A stretch of DNA of 64,000 bases from Rhodomicrobium sp052144215 (GTDB lineage Bacteria > Pseudomonadota > Alphaproteobacteria > Rhizobiales > Rhodomicrobiaceae): the NCBI GenBank assembly GCA_052144215.1, contig JBKQQS010000003.1, forward strand, positions 4,923 through 68,922, read 5' to 3'. Both the position numbers and the translations under genes were made by a program. The first letter of the stretch is position 1; every line of letters begins with the position of its first letter. Below, piece after piece: positions 56,908 through 63,812 of the stretch. The notes beneath the pieces were generated by a model that saw only the letters and a program-made list of their open reading frames with translations, had not been told where the DNA came from and did no database searches.

Positions 56908-57175
56908 CTTTGAGCCCTTTCAGATACGCGTCTTCTTCAACTGATGCCGAGCCTTGCAACTCACTTGTCGCAACATTTTGCGCCTTGATGAAGGCTTTGA
57001 CCTGCCCGAAATCCCAACGCTGCAAATTGCCAATGCTTTGAGGCTTGGGCAGTAAGCCGAGCCGCACATAGGCATCGATCGTGGAGCGCGAGCAATCTAG
57101 GCGATAGGCCAGTGTCTCCGCCGACACATAGTCGGGCGGATAACACCACCGTTCCTCGCGCGCGCCATCACCCAC
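56879..57175 (-). CDS. AlpA/excisionase-like helix-turn-helix protein
   Basis: This 98-residue protein carries a MerR/AlpA-type HTH: YVSAETLAYRLDCSRSTIDAY, followed by VRLGLLPKPQSIG. It overlaps the integrase start by 29 bases, so they are co-expressed. Such proteins control excision or act as recombination directionality factors. I prefer the GTG at 57175, which has GGAGG at proper spacing, over the one at 57184. Confidence 0.75.
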   Translation of the reverse strand: MGDGAREERWCYPPDYVSAETLAYRLDCSRSTIDAYVRLGLLPKPQSIGNLQRWDFGQVKAFIKAQNVATSELQGSASVEEDAYLKGLKGGAAKKSER

Positions 57176-57205
57176 GGCAGCCACCTCCGCCAGCTCCTAT
57201 CGATC

Positions 57206-57439
57206 CTAAATCCTCAATGCCAAGCCTTGCCGCTGCGCCGACTCAAGGCGCTCGGCAACCATGTCCTCGAACAGCGCCGCCTTGCTGATGCCTTGTGCCT
57301 CGGCCAACGCCGCGAACGCAGCCGAGCAATCCTCGCTGACCTTGATGTTTTGCTGCCGGTTGCGCCTGACCGGCTGTTCGGTAGCCCGCTCCTCGATCAC
57401 GGCCGGCAGTTTCGGCTTGCGCCTCAGAAGGGACAGCAT
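57206..57439 (-). CDS. Small DNA-binding-like (RHH?) protein of the partition operon
   Basis: This 77-residue protein has a basic N-terminus (LSLLRRKPKLPAV) and a short strand followed by helices (NIKVSEDCSAAFAALAEAQG, then ALFEDMVAER). That is the pattern of ribbon-helix-helix partition or control proteins. The start is the ATG at 57439 with GGGGAGG upstream. It is one of two such proteins next to parA. The function is inferred from context. Confidence 0.6.
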   Translation of the reverse strand: MLSLLRRKPKLPAVIEERATEQPVRRNRQQNIKVSEDCSAAFAALAEAQGISKAALFEDMVAERLESAQRQGLALRI

Positions 57440-57441
57440 GT

Positions 57442-57714
57442 CTATTCCTCCCCGTATTTTTCGATATAGGCGGCTTTCATATCGTCGAGCAGCGCCGCCA
57501 TGCTTTTGCCCTTCGCAGCCGCATGCACCTTGAGCCACCGCTTGAATTCTTCCGAGACCACGGTTGCAAATTGCACCGTGCGTCCGGTCCGCCGTGCCGA
57601 GCGCCCGTCCATCGCCCGGACCGCGCCATAGCCCGGCCCCACGACTTCGTCGGCGCGCGGCGGACGCGCCAGCATCGGCGCTTTCGCCAGCTTCTCGAAA
57701 TTGCTCTTCGTCAT
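57442..57714 (-). CDS. Small RHH-like protein adjoining ParA
   Basis: This 90-residue protein has a disordered N-terminus and then VQFATVVSEEFKRWLKVHAA followed by AALLDDMKAAYIEKY, a strand-helix-helix layout. Its ATG overlaps the stop of the parA gene (ATGA), as in ParA-ParG type operons. It may be the DNA-binding partner of that ParA. No canonical ParB is encoded nearby. Confidence 0.62.
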   Translation of the reverse strand: MTKSNFEKLAKAPMLARPPRADEVVGPGYGAVRAMDGRSARRTGRTVQFATVVSEEFKRWLKVHAAAKGKSMAALLDDMKAAYIEKYGEE

Positions 57715-58421
57715 CGCCCGCGCCCTCCTCTGTCGCGCTCGGACTGTTTCGACTTTTCGATTTCGCGGATAAGCCGCTTGCCCGCTTCGAGCACCGCGCC
57801 CGCGATGCCGTTCACGAGCACGAAGGCTTCGTCGTTGAGCCCCTTCTCAGCCGTTTCGGTAATGGCTTTGCCTTCCAGCAGCGCGATCTCGTAACCCTTC
57901 AGATCGCGCACGAACCCCGGCAGCGCCTTGAAGCCGACCTCGGCCAGATAGGCGCGTGCATCGGCGTCGTCCTGCTGCGCCGTCGCGGCCCGCAGCGCAT
58001 TGAGCGCCACGCCAAAGCGCCAATCCTCTATCCCCTGCCCTTTCAGCGCATGAAGCAGACGCACGGTCTCCGACAGATCGTCCATCCGGTTGGCGCGCGA
58101 CGGGATCACGCAGAAGGTGGACCAGGTCGCCATCTTGAGGCTCTCCCGATCCGTCCAGCCCGGCGCGTCGATGACGAGAATGTCGGAGCGATCCGCCATG
58201 TCGTAGGCAAGCCGGGGTGTTGCGACTTCGACGCGGATATCGGGCGTAAGGCCGTTCGCCTTGCGATGATCCGCCCAATGTTTCGAGGTGCGCTGCACGT
58301 CGTCGAGATCGGCGATGAGGACCGAGGCCCCAGCCCGTGCCGCTTCGACCGCATAAGCGCGCGCGAGCACCGATTTGCCGGTTCCGCCTTTGCCATTCAT
58401 GAAGGGCACGACATAGCCCAT
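57711..58421 (-). CDS. ParA/VirC1-like partition ATPase
   Basis: This 236-residue deviant Walker A ATPase has FMNGKGGTGKSVLARAYAVE (the KGGTGKS signature lysine is kept), Walker B ILVIDAPGWTD and SVLIADLDD. It segregates DNA by binding nucleoid DNA in an ATP-dependent way. It is coupled to the two small DNA-binding proteins downstream and preceded by a membrane/coiled-coil gene 19 bp away. Confidence 0.85.
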   Translation of the reverse strand: MGYVVPFMNGKGGTGKSVLARAYAVEAARAGASVLIADLDDVQRTSKHWADHRKANGLTPDIRVEVATPRLAYDMADRSDILVIDAPGWTDRESLKMATWSTFCVIPSRANRMDDLSETVRLLHALKGQGIEDWRFGVALNALRAATAQQDDADARAYLAEVGFKALPGFVRDLKGYEIALLEGKAITETAEKGLNDEAFVLVNGIAGAVLEAGKRLIREIEKSKQSERDRGGRGR

Positions 58422-58440
58422 GGTCTTTTCTTCCTTATTC

Positions 58441-59346
58441 CTAGCTTTGTCTCAGACGCGGCACGCGCCGCGGCGTTGCCGCCGCAATCTGCTTCAATGG
58501 AATGCGGACGCTTTTCACGGCTCCGGCTTCAATGAGGGTAGCCCCCCTGCCCGGCCGCACATTGCCATGCGATCCGCCGCGCATGTGCCCGGTTGCGAAG
58601 TACAATCCTAGCGCCGCGCCGATCTCCACCAAGACAGCGAGGAACAGCGTCAGCCCGCGCTCGACTTCGCTCGTCTGCAATCCGAATACGCGCGCAAGCA
58701 CCGCCGCCTGATTATCGGCTTCGCGGCCCGCGCCCTGCCCTTCGAGACGGCGGATTTCGGCTTTAAGATTGGCGATGCGTTCTTCGAGGCCCGCCGCTTC
58801 GCTTGCGCGCGCGGCTTCCGCCTTCAGTTCAAAATAATCTTTGCAGAACGAGCGCGAGGCTTCGGCCGTCGCTTCCGTGCAGGATTTCGACGATTGCCAG
58901 CGGCGGTCCTGTTCGAGCCCGCGCACCAATTCCTGCAGCACCGCGAAGGAGCGCTGATTCCCGATCCTTCTTTGTGCCGCTTCGGCTTCCTCGACCTCGC
59001 GCTTTACGTCCGCGAGCCGTGCCGTTGCCAGCGCCCTGTCTTCGCCGATGCTGCCCCGATTTTTCGCCGCAAAACCGACTGCCGACGACAGTGAGAACGC
59101 AGCGAAGGCCAAAAAGACCGGCACACCAAGAATGATGTAAAGGGAGCGCCGCTCGCGCCAGGCCCAGACCAGAAGCGTGGGAAGAAGAGCGATGAACGCG
59201 GAAACCGCGATGCTTACCGCCCCTATGATTTGCTGTTCGAGTTCGCTCTTGCCGAGCGAGGTCATAAAGACCCAGTTCATCAGCCCCGACGCCGCGATAA
59301 GCGTCAAAGCCGCACCGGCACTTACCACCGTCACCAGATACCGCAT
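58441..59346 (-). CDS. Membrane protein with long coiled coil
   Basis: This 301-residue protein has three N-terminal transmembrane helices (residues about 5-24, 40-64 and 70-93). A long Glu/Ala/Arg-rich coiled coil follows (about 105-220, e.g. ATARLADVKREVEEAEAAQ), then a fourth helix near 235-255 and a basic tail. No enzyme motif is seen. It lies between repA and parA in the element. A related TM-plus-coiled-coil layout appears in the pair at the window end. Confidence 0.7.
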   Translation of the reverse strand: MRYLVTVVSAGAALTLIAASGLMNWVFMTSLGKSELEQQIIGAVSIAVSAFIALLPTLLVWAWRERRSLYIILGVPVFLAFAAFSLSSAVGFAAKNRGSIGEDRALATARLADVKREVEEAEAAQRRIGNQRSFAVLQELVRGLEQDRRWQSSKSCTEATAEASRSFCKDYFELKAEAARASEAAGLEERIANLKAEIRRLEGQGAGREADNQAAVLARVFGLQTSEVERGLTLFLAVLVEIGAALGLYFATGHMRGGSHGNVRPGRGATLIEAGAVKSVRIPLKQIAAATPRRVPRLRQS

Positions 59347-59463
59347 CCGCCAATCCTGACCTTGGCCCTTTACCTGGTCACTAACGTAACACGGTTAAAC
59401 GCTACTCGCCGTAACAATCTATACTCTAGACAATAGTTTTTTTAGTGCTGTCATTTGGATGGC

Positions 59464-60561
59464 TCAAGGCGGAGGCTTTCCCTTCGTGAAACTTTTCACC
59501 CAGCCCAGAAAGCGCGCATCCTCATTGCGCGCGGGCTCCTTATTCTTTGCCCAATTCTTATAAGTATCTTCGAGATAGTACTTGTCCCAGCGCGGAGCCA
59601 ATTCGGGAACACGTTCGATTGCTTCTGCCGACAGCACGATCCCGCGCTCCGGCCTGCACACCGGTAAAAAAGTTTCGGGAGTGCTAACGGTCTCCTCCGG
59701 CTCCGTTGCGGCAGGAATCGCCGGCGCCGCCGCCCGGCTTGCACCAAACGCCTCCCCTGCCCGGCGCACAAACATGACCATATCCTCATCGAGCATCAGC
59801 GCGTAATCGGGAAGATGATCGGCCTCGATCGTTTCCCGTAAGTGCCGCACGAAGGATTTGCGCTCCTGCTTCGAGCCGCATTTCTTTTGCAACTTATCGA
59901 TGCTGATGCGCCATTTGTCTTTCGCCCCGCAATGCTTGCGCGCAAGTTCGTACAGACGCCGATCGAGCGGACGGCGCAGCCGGAAATAATCGCGGCTGAT
60001 CGGCAGCACTTCGGCCGAGTCGATCGCGCGGAATAGCCACTCGCAAAGCGTCACTTCGAGATACCGCAGGCGCTCCGCATGCATCGAGCCTTTGCGATTA
60101 TATTTGAAGCTAGCGATCAGCGAGAAGCCTTCGACCGTTGCCTCGTCGCCCGTTTCGAGCGTCGTCTTGATGACCGTTCCGGCCATGCGCTCCAGCGCGT
60201 ATTCGACCCGCTCATAGCCGAGATTGTTCGTCGGACGGTTCGTCGCCACCAAGAGATCATGCGTTGTCAGCCGCACCTTCGGCCCGATTGTCTGGCCCGA
60301 GTTTTTCATATGCATCAGTTTCGAGATGCAATAGATCAAGATATCTTTATCGAAAACGGTCGGCAGACCGCGCACGCTCGGGATGATTTCCAGCCGGTTT
60401 CCGTCATGCTCGTAGACCAGTTCGCGTGTCTCGGGCTTCGTCGAGAGCGAGAAGACCGGATGCTCCATCGACGCCATATCCGAACGCGGCACCACGTCAA
60501 GAATATCCAGCACAAAGAAATCCCGCACAGGATGGCGGTCGCGGAGAAGCAGCTGACTCAT
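59464..60561 (-). CDS. repA: Replication initiator protein A (RepA)
   Basis: This 365-residue protein matches the RPA (RepA) initiator family: HPVFSLSTKPETRELVYEHD, TRPTNNLGYERVEYALERM and SRDYFRLRRPLDRRLYELAR. Two winged-helix-like regions precede an acidic linker and a tail ending in ARFLGWVKSFTKGK. It reads away from eleven iterons immediately upstream, the expected binding sites. The ATG at 60561 is used; a TTG two codons earlier is possible. Confidence 0.88.
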   Translation of the reverse strand: MSQLLLRDRHPVRDFFVLDILDVVPRSDMASMEHPVFSLSTKPETRELVYEHDGNRLEIIPSVRGLPTVFDKDILIYCISKLMHMKNSGQTIGPKVRLTTHDLLVATNRPTNNLGYERVEYALERMAGTVIKTTLETGDEATVEGFSLIASFKYNRKGSMHAERLRYLEVTLCEWLFRAIDSAEVLPISRDYFRLRRPLDRRLYELARKHCGAKDKWRISIDKLQKKCGSKQERKSFVRHLRETIEADHLPDYALMLDEDMVMFVRRAGEAFGASRAAAPAIPAATEPEETVSTPETFLPVCRPERGIVLSAEAIERVPELAPRWDKYYLEDTYKNWAKNKEPARNEDARFLGWVKSFTKGKPPP

Positions 60562-60599
60562 ACCCAAGGCTTAGCATCTCTAACTAAGCAATCAACTGA

Positions 60600-60821
60600 T
60601 TCGCACTATCGGGCACCGATTCGCACTATTAACCACCTCTTCGCATCTTCATTCACCCATTCGCACCTTTGGTCACTCTTTCGCACTTTCGCTCACCGCT
60701 TCGCACCTTTGATCACCAATTCGCACTTTTGGTCACGGATTCGCACTTTCACTCACCGGAATTCGCACCTTCGATCCCGCAGATTCGCACCTTTGATCCC
60801 AATACTTCGCACCTTTGCCAA
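60600..60821. repeat. Iteron array, 11 direct repeats
   Basis: TTCGCAC (one variant TTCGCAT) starts at 60600, 60620, 60640, 60660, 60680, 60700, 60720 and 60740 with an exact 20-bp period. It then starts at 60762, 60784 and 60806 with a 22-bp period. Flanking bases also repeat (CTTTGATCAC-like). A period near two helical turns places the sites on one face of the DNA, as in iteron-controlled plasmid origins. They lie 39-260 bases from the RepA start. Confidence 0.92.
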
Positions 60822-61084
60822 CCTGCCGCTCAACTAAGTTACTGACATGTCGTTATAAAATAGACTTATCCACACCCCGTAACATATCTAACTTCATTCT
60901 TAACTTGTTTAACATCGCGCAAGATGGATTTTTTGAAGAATTGAAAAGAGGATTAGCGCTAAAGACTGCGCCAACTCTCAAAAATTGAAAACAAGTCTTC
61001 ACGAATCACCATCACAATGGTAAGTTGTATTACCAATTTCATGGTGTTCCAGTCTCACGTACTCCTGTATTTATGGATTCCCGT
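60822..61084. other. AT-rich origin region
   Basis: Next to the iterons, an AT-rich stretch (about 60845-61060) includes the DnaA box, TAATCT/TTTTTT-like tracts and a 6-bp inverted repeat at 61018-61035 (TGGTAA...TTACCA). This is the expected melting region. The small palindrome may serve the downstream parA promoter. Confidence 0.6.
60866..60874 (+). promoter_or_regulatory. DnaA box (perfect consensus)
   Basis: TTATCCACA matches the DnaA-box consensus exactly, 45 bases beyond the last iteron. Host DnaA binding beside iterons is the standard layout of such origins. Confidence 0.8.
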
Positions 61085-61786
61085 ATGATCATTACTTGTG
61101 CGTCCTCTAAGGGCGGCGTCGGCAAGTCGACGACCATCGCTTGCCTCGCCGGAGCCTACGCCAAATCGGGCCAGAGCGTTCACGTCGTCGATCTCGATAA
61201 CAACCGCACCGTTTCACGCTGGTTTCGCGATGCCGGTATCCGTGAGCGCGGGATTTCCGTCTCGACCCCCGACCCGCAGGAATTGACTACCCATTTGCAA
61301 ATGATCGGTGTGACAACGGCCCCCGATCTCATTTTGATCGACGTGGCCGGCAGCTATGAGAGAGCTTTGACCGTTGCGGCAGCCCGCGCCCATCTCACGA
61401 TCATCCCCGCCGCTCTTGCCGAAGCCGATATTTACGAGGCCGCTAAGACCGCAACCCATATCCATCAAATCTTTGCCTCTTTCGGCCAGGAACCGCTGCT
61501 CAGGCTTCTCCTCACCCAGGTGCAGCCGCTCAGCAGCCACGCGCAAAAACACGCGGCCAGAGAGATCAAGCGCTTCCGCCTGCCGATGTTCGACAATGTC
61601 CTCGGATTACGCGCTGCCTATGAGGAAATCGGCCTCTCGGGCCTGCCGCCGCATTTCGCCGATGCCGGCCGGCCGACCGTCGCCAAAGCATTGGCCGAAT
61701 TGAACGCGCTTCACGACGAAATCAACGCGCTGACCGGCGCGCAACCAGCCATCCCGGCCCCCACTCAAGCGATCGGAGCCGCCTGA
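61085..61786 (+). CDS. Second ParA-family ATPase
   Basis: This 233-residue ATPase has ITCASSKGGVGKSTTIACLA (deviant Walker A), VHVVDLDNNRTVSRWF and DLILIDVAGSYERA. It is close in size and type to VirC1/ParA proteins and is only distantly like the ParA at 57.7 kb. I use the ATG at 61085, the usual start of this family; in-frame starts at 61025 and 61073 lack a clear ribosome site. It is coupled to the next gene. Confidence 0.85.
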   Translation: MIITCASSKGGVGKSTTIACLAGAYAKSGQSVHVVDLDNNRTVSRWFRDAGIRERGISVSTPDPQELTTHLQMIGVTTAPDLILIDVAGSYERALTVAAARAHLTIIPAALAEADIYEAAKTATHIHQIFASFGQEPLLRLLLTQVQPLSSHAQKHAAREIKRFRLPMFDNVLGLRAAYEEIGLSGLPPHFADAGRPTVAKALAELNALHDEINALTGAQPAIPAPTQAIGAA

Positions 61787-62226
61787 TGAGTAAAAATCCC
61801 CCGGTTTTCCGGCCTATTTCCGCTCCCCTCGGAGTACCCGATGAGGCATTGAACGACCTTGGCGACCGCCTCGGCGTTCCCAAAATGATCAAGCCGGAAC
61901 CTGCCTCATCGCCTAAAATCGACGCCGTGCCCGAAAATCCGGCTATCCATAGCGCTCCCCAGTCTTTCCGCAGCACCCCTAGCCTTGAACAAAAAAACGT
62001 GCCCTTGGGCCAAAAAAGAGCCCCTGCGCTCGCGCCCATAGAACCGCAAACCGAAAAGATTACCGTCGAGCTTCCTACCTACCTGACGGCCGCGTTGCGC
62101 CGGGAAGGCGCAGAGCGCCGGATCACGACGCGCACCCTTGTTATGATGGGATTGCAAGCTCTTGGCTTCGAAGTTAACGAGCGTGACCTCGTTCCCGACG
62201 GCCGCAGAACACGCTCGCGCGGCTGA
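61786..62226 (+). CDS. Small partition-type protein with RHH-like C-terminus
   Basis: This 146-residue protein has a long Pro-rich, probably disordered N-terminus. The C-terminal part (about residues 88-135) reads EKITVELPTYLTAALRREGA and then TLVMMGLQALGFEV, a ribbon-helix-helix pattern. Its ATG overlaps the parA stop (TGATG). It is probably the DNA-binding partner of the second ParA. Confidence 0.7.
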   Translation: MSKNPPVFRPISAPLGVPDEALNDLGDRLGVPKMIKPEPASSPKIDAVPENPAIHSAPQSFRSTPSLEQKNVPLGQKRAPALAPIEPQTEKITVELPTYLTAALRREGAERRITTRTLVMMGLQALGFEVNERDLVPDGRRTRSRG

Positions 62227-62550
62227 TCATAGTACCGCAGACCAGGCTTACAGACTGATGGATTTATGGGAAACCAGCACTAAGAAAGTCTGTGCTTCCA
62301 TAAATCCGTAAATACAGGACTACAGCAATAAGGCTACAGCCAACGATCATCCGCCGAATCGGACTACTCAGCCAAAAAAGGCCACTTCCTTGAAAAAATC
62401 CGGTCAAAAAAAGCAAAAGCGCATAGCACGGCTCTAGCCGGAGCTTCCCGCACCGGATAAAGACTTTTGCAAACGAATCCACTTTAGCCGGGTAGGGTCT
62501 TCGCCCAACGCCCGAGCCCATCCACGATCCGCCGGACAGGGGGGTAAACT
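62227..62550. other. Non-coding stretch with interleaved inverted repeats
   Basis: GGATTTATGG (62260-62269) pairs with CCATAAATCC (62298-62307). ACAGACT (62250-62256) pairs with AGTCTGT (62287-62293). AGCAC (62275-62279) pairs with GTGCT (62292-62296). The first two are interleaved, so the RNA or DNA could switch between alternative hairpins. No ORF here is convincing. Confidence 0.5.
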
Positions 62551-63060
62551 ATGCCCGATCAACAGCATCCATCACTTGCCGCGCTCTACGGCAAGCGGAT
62601 CGTGCAATTAACCGCCGTCATGGGCGCGCTCTTCGTCATCTACACAGAAGGCGCTAACGCCTATCTCAACACGCAGGAAGCGCTTCGCGTTAAAGCCGTC
62701 ACCGACAATGCGGCCGTGCGCCAATTAGGCGAGGCGGAGATCGCCGAGCAGCAGGCCCGCACCCAGCTTGAGACCGCCCGCAATGCCGCCGAGCGCCAGA
62801 AGGCGGAAGCCGATAAAGCCGAAGCCGATGCCCAAAAGGCCGAGGCCGAAGCGATTACAGCAGGGCAGGGGGCGCGCAATGCCCAACTGAAAGCCCGCTC
62901 CGAGGCCGCCTCGCTCGCATACGAAGCAGAGATACGCCGCAGCAAGGCGATCTCCGAGCTTGAGGCCGCCCGCGTGGCGGCGCGCCGGTTTCGCCCTCAA
63001 GAGCTTCGGCCTCCGCTTTGGCCTTCACTTCCGAATTCTTCGCCGTCTCGCGGGCGATGA
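62551..63060 (+). CDS. TM/coiled-coil protein 1, as read (native only to codon 146)
   Basis: As read, the ORF has 169 codons. Residues 1-146 form a sensible protein: an N-terminal transmembrane helix (QLTAVMGALFVIYTEGANA) and then a long Glu/Ala/Lys/Gln coiled coil. From codon 147 (62989) the frame runs through the antisense of another gene and becomes Pro/Arg-rich. The matching C-terminal end lies at 63382-63528 on the minus strand. Rejoining gives 194 residues with a Cys-containing tail. Confidence 0.7.
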   Translation: MPDQQHPSLAALYGKRIVQLTAVMGALFVIYTEGANAYLNTQEALRVKAVTDNAAVRQLGEAEIAEQQARTQLETARNAAERQKAEADKAEADAQKAEAEAITAGQGARNAQLKARSEAASLAYEAEIRRSKAISELEAARVAARRFRPQELRPPLWPSLPNSSPSRGR

Positions 63061-63382
63061 TTTGCTCGGCCTCGGCTTTCCGGGCATCTGCCGTCGCCTT
63101 GCGGGCGTCGGCGCGCTGCTTGCGCTCGGCATATTTGGCAATCTGGGTTTCGGTGATTGACTTCCATTCGGCAAGCTCGGCTTCGGCTTTCTGGCGCAGC
63201 TCGGCGTTTTCGGCTATCGCTCGGGTTTCGATGCCTTTCTGGGTGCTGACAAAAGCCGGAATAGCCCCGTGATTGTAGACTTCAAGCAGTGCGAAAATAG
63301 CGAAGAATAGCTGCGCCCAGCGGTTCCTAAGGAGTGCCGCCGGTAAATCGCGCAAGGTCTGGGATGATGATTCCGCGGTCAT
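62989..63382 (-). CDS. TM/coiled-coil protein 2, N-terminal part
   Basis: From the ATG at 63382 the frame encodes a basic start, a transmembrane helix (WAQLFFAIFALLEVYNHGAI) and a coiled coil (RQKAEAELAEWKSITETQIA). It is recognisably a paralogue of protein 1 in layout. Beyond 62989 it runs into antisense sequence, to a stop at 62855. Its natural C-terminus is at 63529-63707 on the plus strand; the joined protein has 190 residues. Confidence 0.7.
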
Positions 63383-63528
63383 CAGCAGCGCCCTTCTTGC
63401 TTGGCGTGGACCTTGTCGAAATCGTTTGCGCCGGGACAACGGGACAGGCCCCACTCACGCACGTTATCGGCTAGAACGCTGGCTTTCAGCTGGTTCTTCT
63501 GCTCCAGGGCGTCCGCCTCGGCCTTAAG
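63382..63528 (-). pseudogene. C-terminal fragment of TM/coiled-coil protein 1
   Basis: The minus-strand frame runs LKAEADALEQKNQLKASVLA, continues with 28 more residues to EGRC, and ends in TGA at 63382-63384. It has no start of its own. The TGA overlaps the ATG of protein 2, showing that the two genes were adjacent and coupled in this orientation. It completes protein 1 when the interval is flipped. Confidence 0.7.
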
Positions 63529-63707
63529 CCGCGATCAAGGAGCAGCAGGTCATCGTCGAGCGCGAACGCGCCAACCAGGCCCAGCGCCTCAATCAAGCCC
63601 AGGCGACCGAAGCCGAGTACAAGGCCATTTTCGCCGCCATGGGTAATTGGATAGCCAACAGCGACGCTCAGCCCAACGTAACTTGCTCTCTCTTCGGCAA
63701 CTGTTAG
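63529..63707 (+). pseudogene. C-terminal fragment of TM/coiled-coil protein 2
   Basis: The plus-strand frame encodes AIKEQQVIVERERANQAQRL and then a conserved-looking tail, MGNWIANSDAQPNVTCSLFG, ending in NC-stop at 63705-63707. An in-frame stop just upstream (63525-63527) means it cannot be translated as placed. It completes protein 2 when the interval is flipped. Confidence 0.7.
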
Positions 63708-63812
63708 CGGCAGCCTTCCCGGTTGGTTCAATCAGTTAAGATAGCTGCGCAACCACGCGGCGATCAGGACTCTACCCGCCGCAACCCGGAAGGCGAGCAG
63801 TCGGCCAGCGAC

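Larger units (their letters stand above)
62986..63531. other. Inverted segment with CGG/CCG ends
   Basis: CGG at 62986-62988 and CCG at 63529-63531 bound about 540 bases that read naturally only in the opposite orientation. Flipping the interval joins gene 1 (62551-62988 to minus-strand 63528-63382) and gene 2 (minus-strand 63382-62989 to 63529-63707). Both joints are in frame, and the TGATG overlap between the genes is restored. Confidence 0.75.

Noticed and set aside
60600..60821. Regularly spaced short repeats resembling a CRISPR array
   Set aside because: The period is 20-22 bp with a 7-bp conserved core and no room for separate repeats and unique spacers. It lies directly before repA, so iterons explain it.
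62264..62521. 85-codon minus-strand ORF with a hydrophobic segment
   Set aside because: It overlaps the interleaved inverted repeats, lacks a good ribosome site, and its composition does not look coding.
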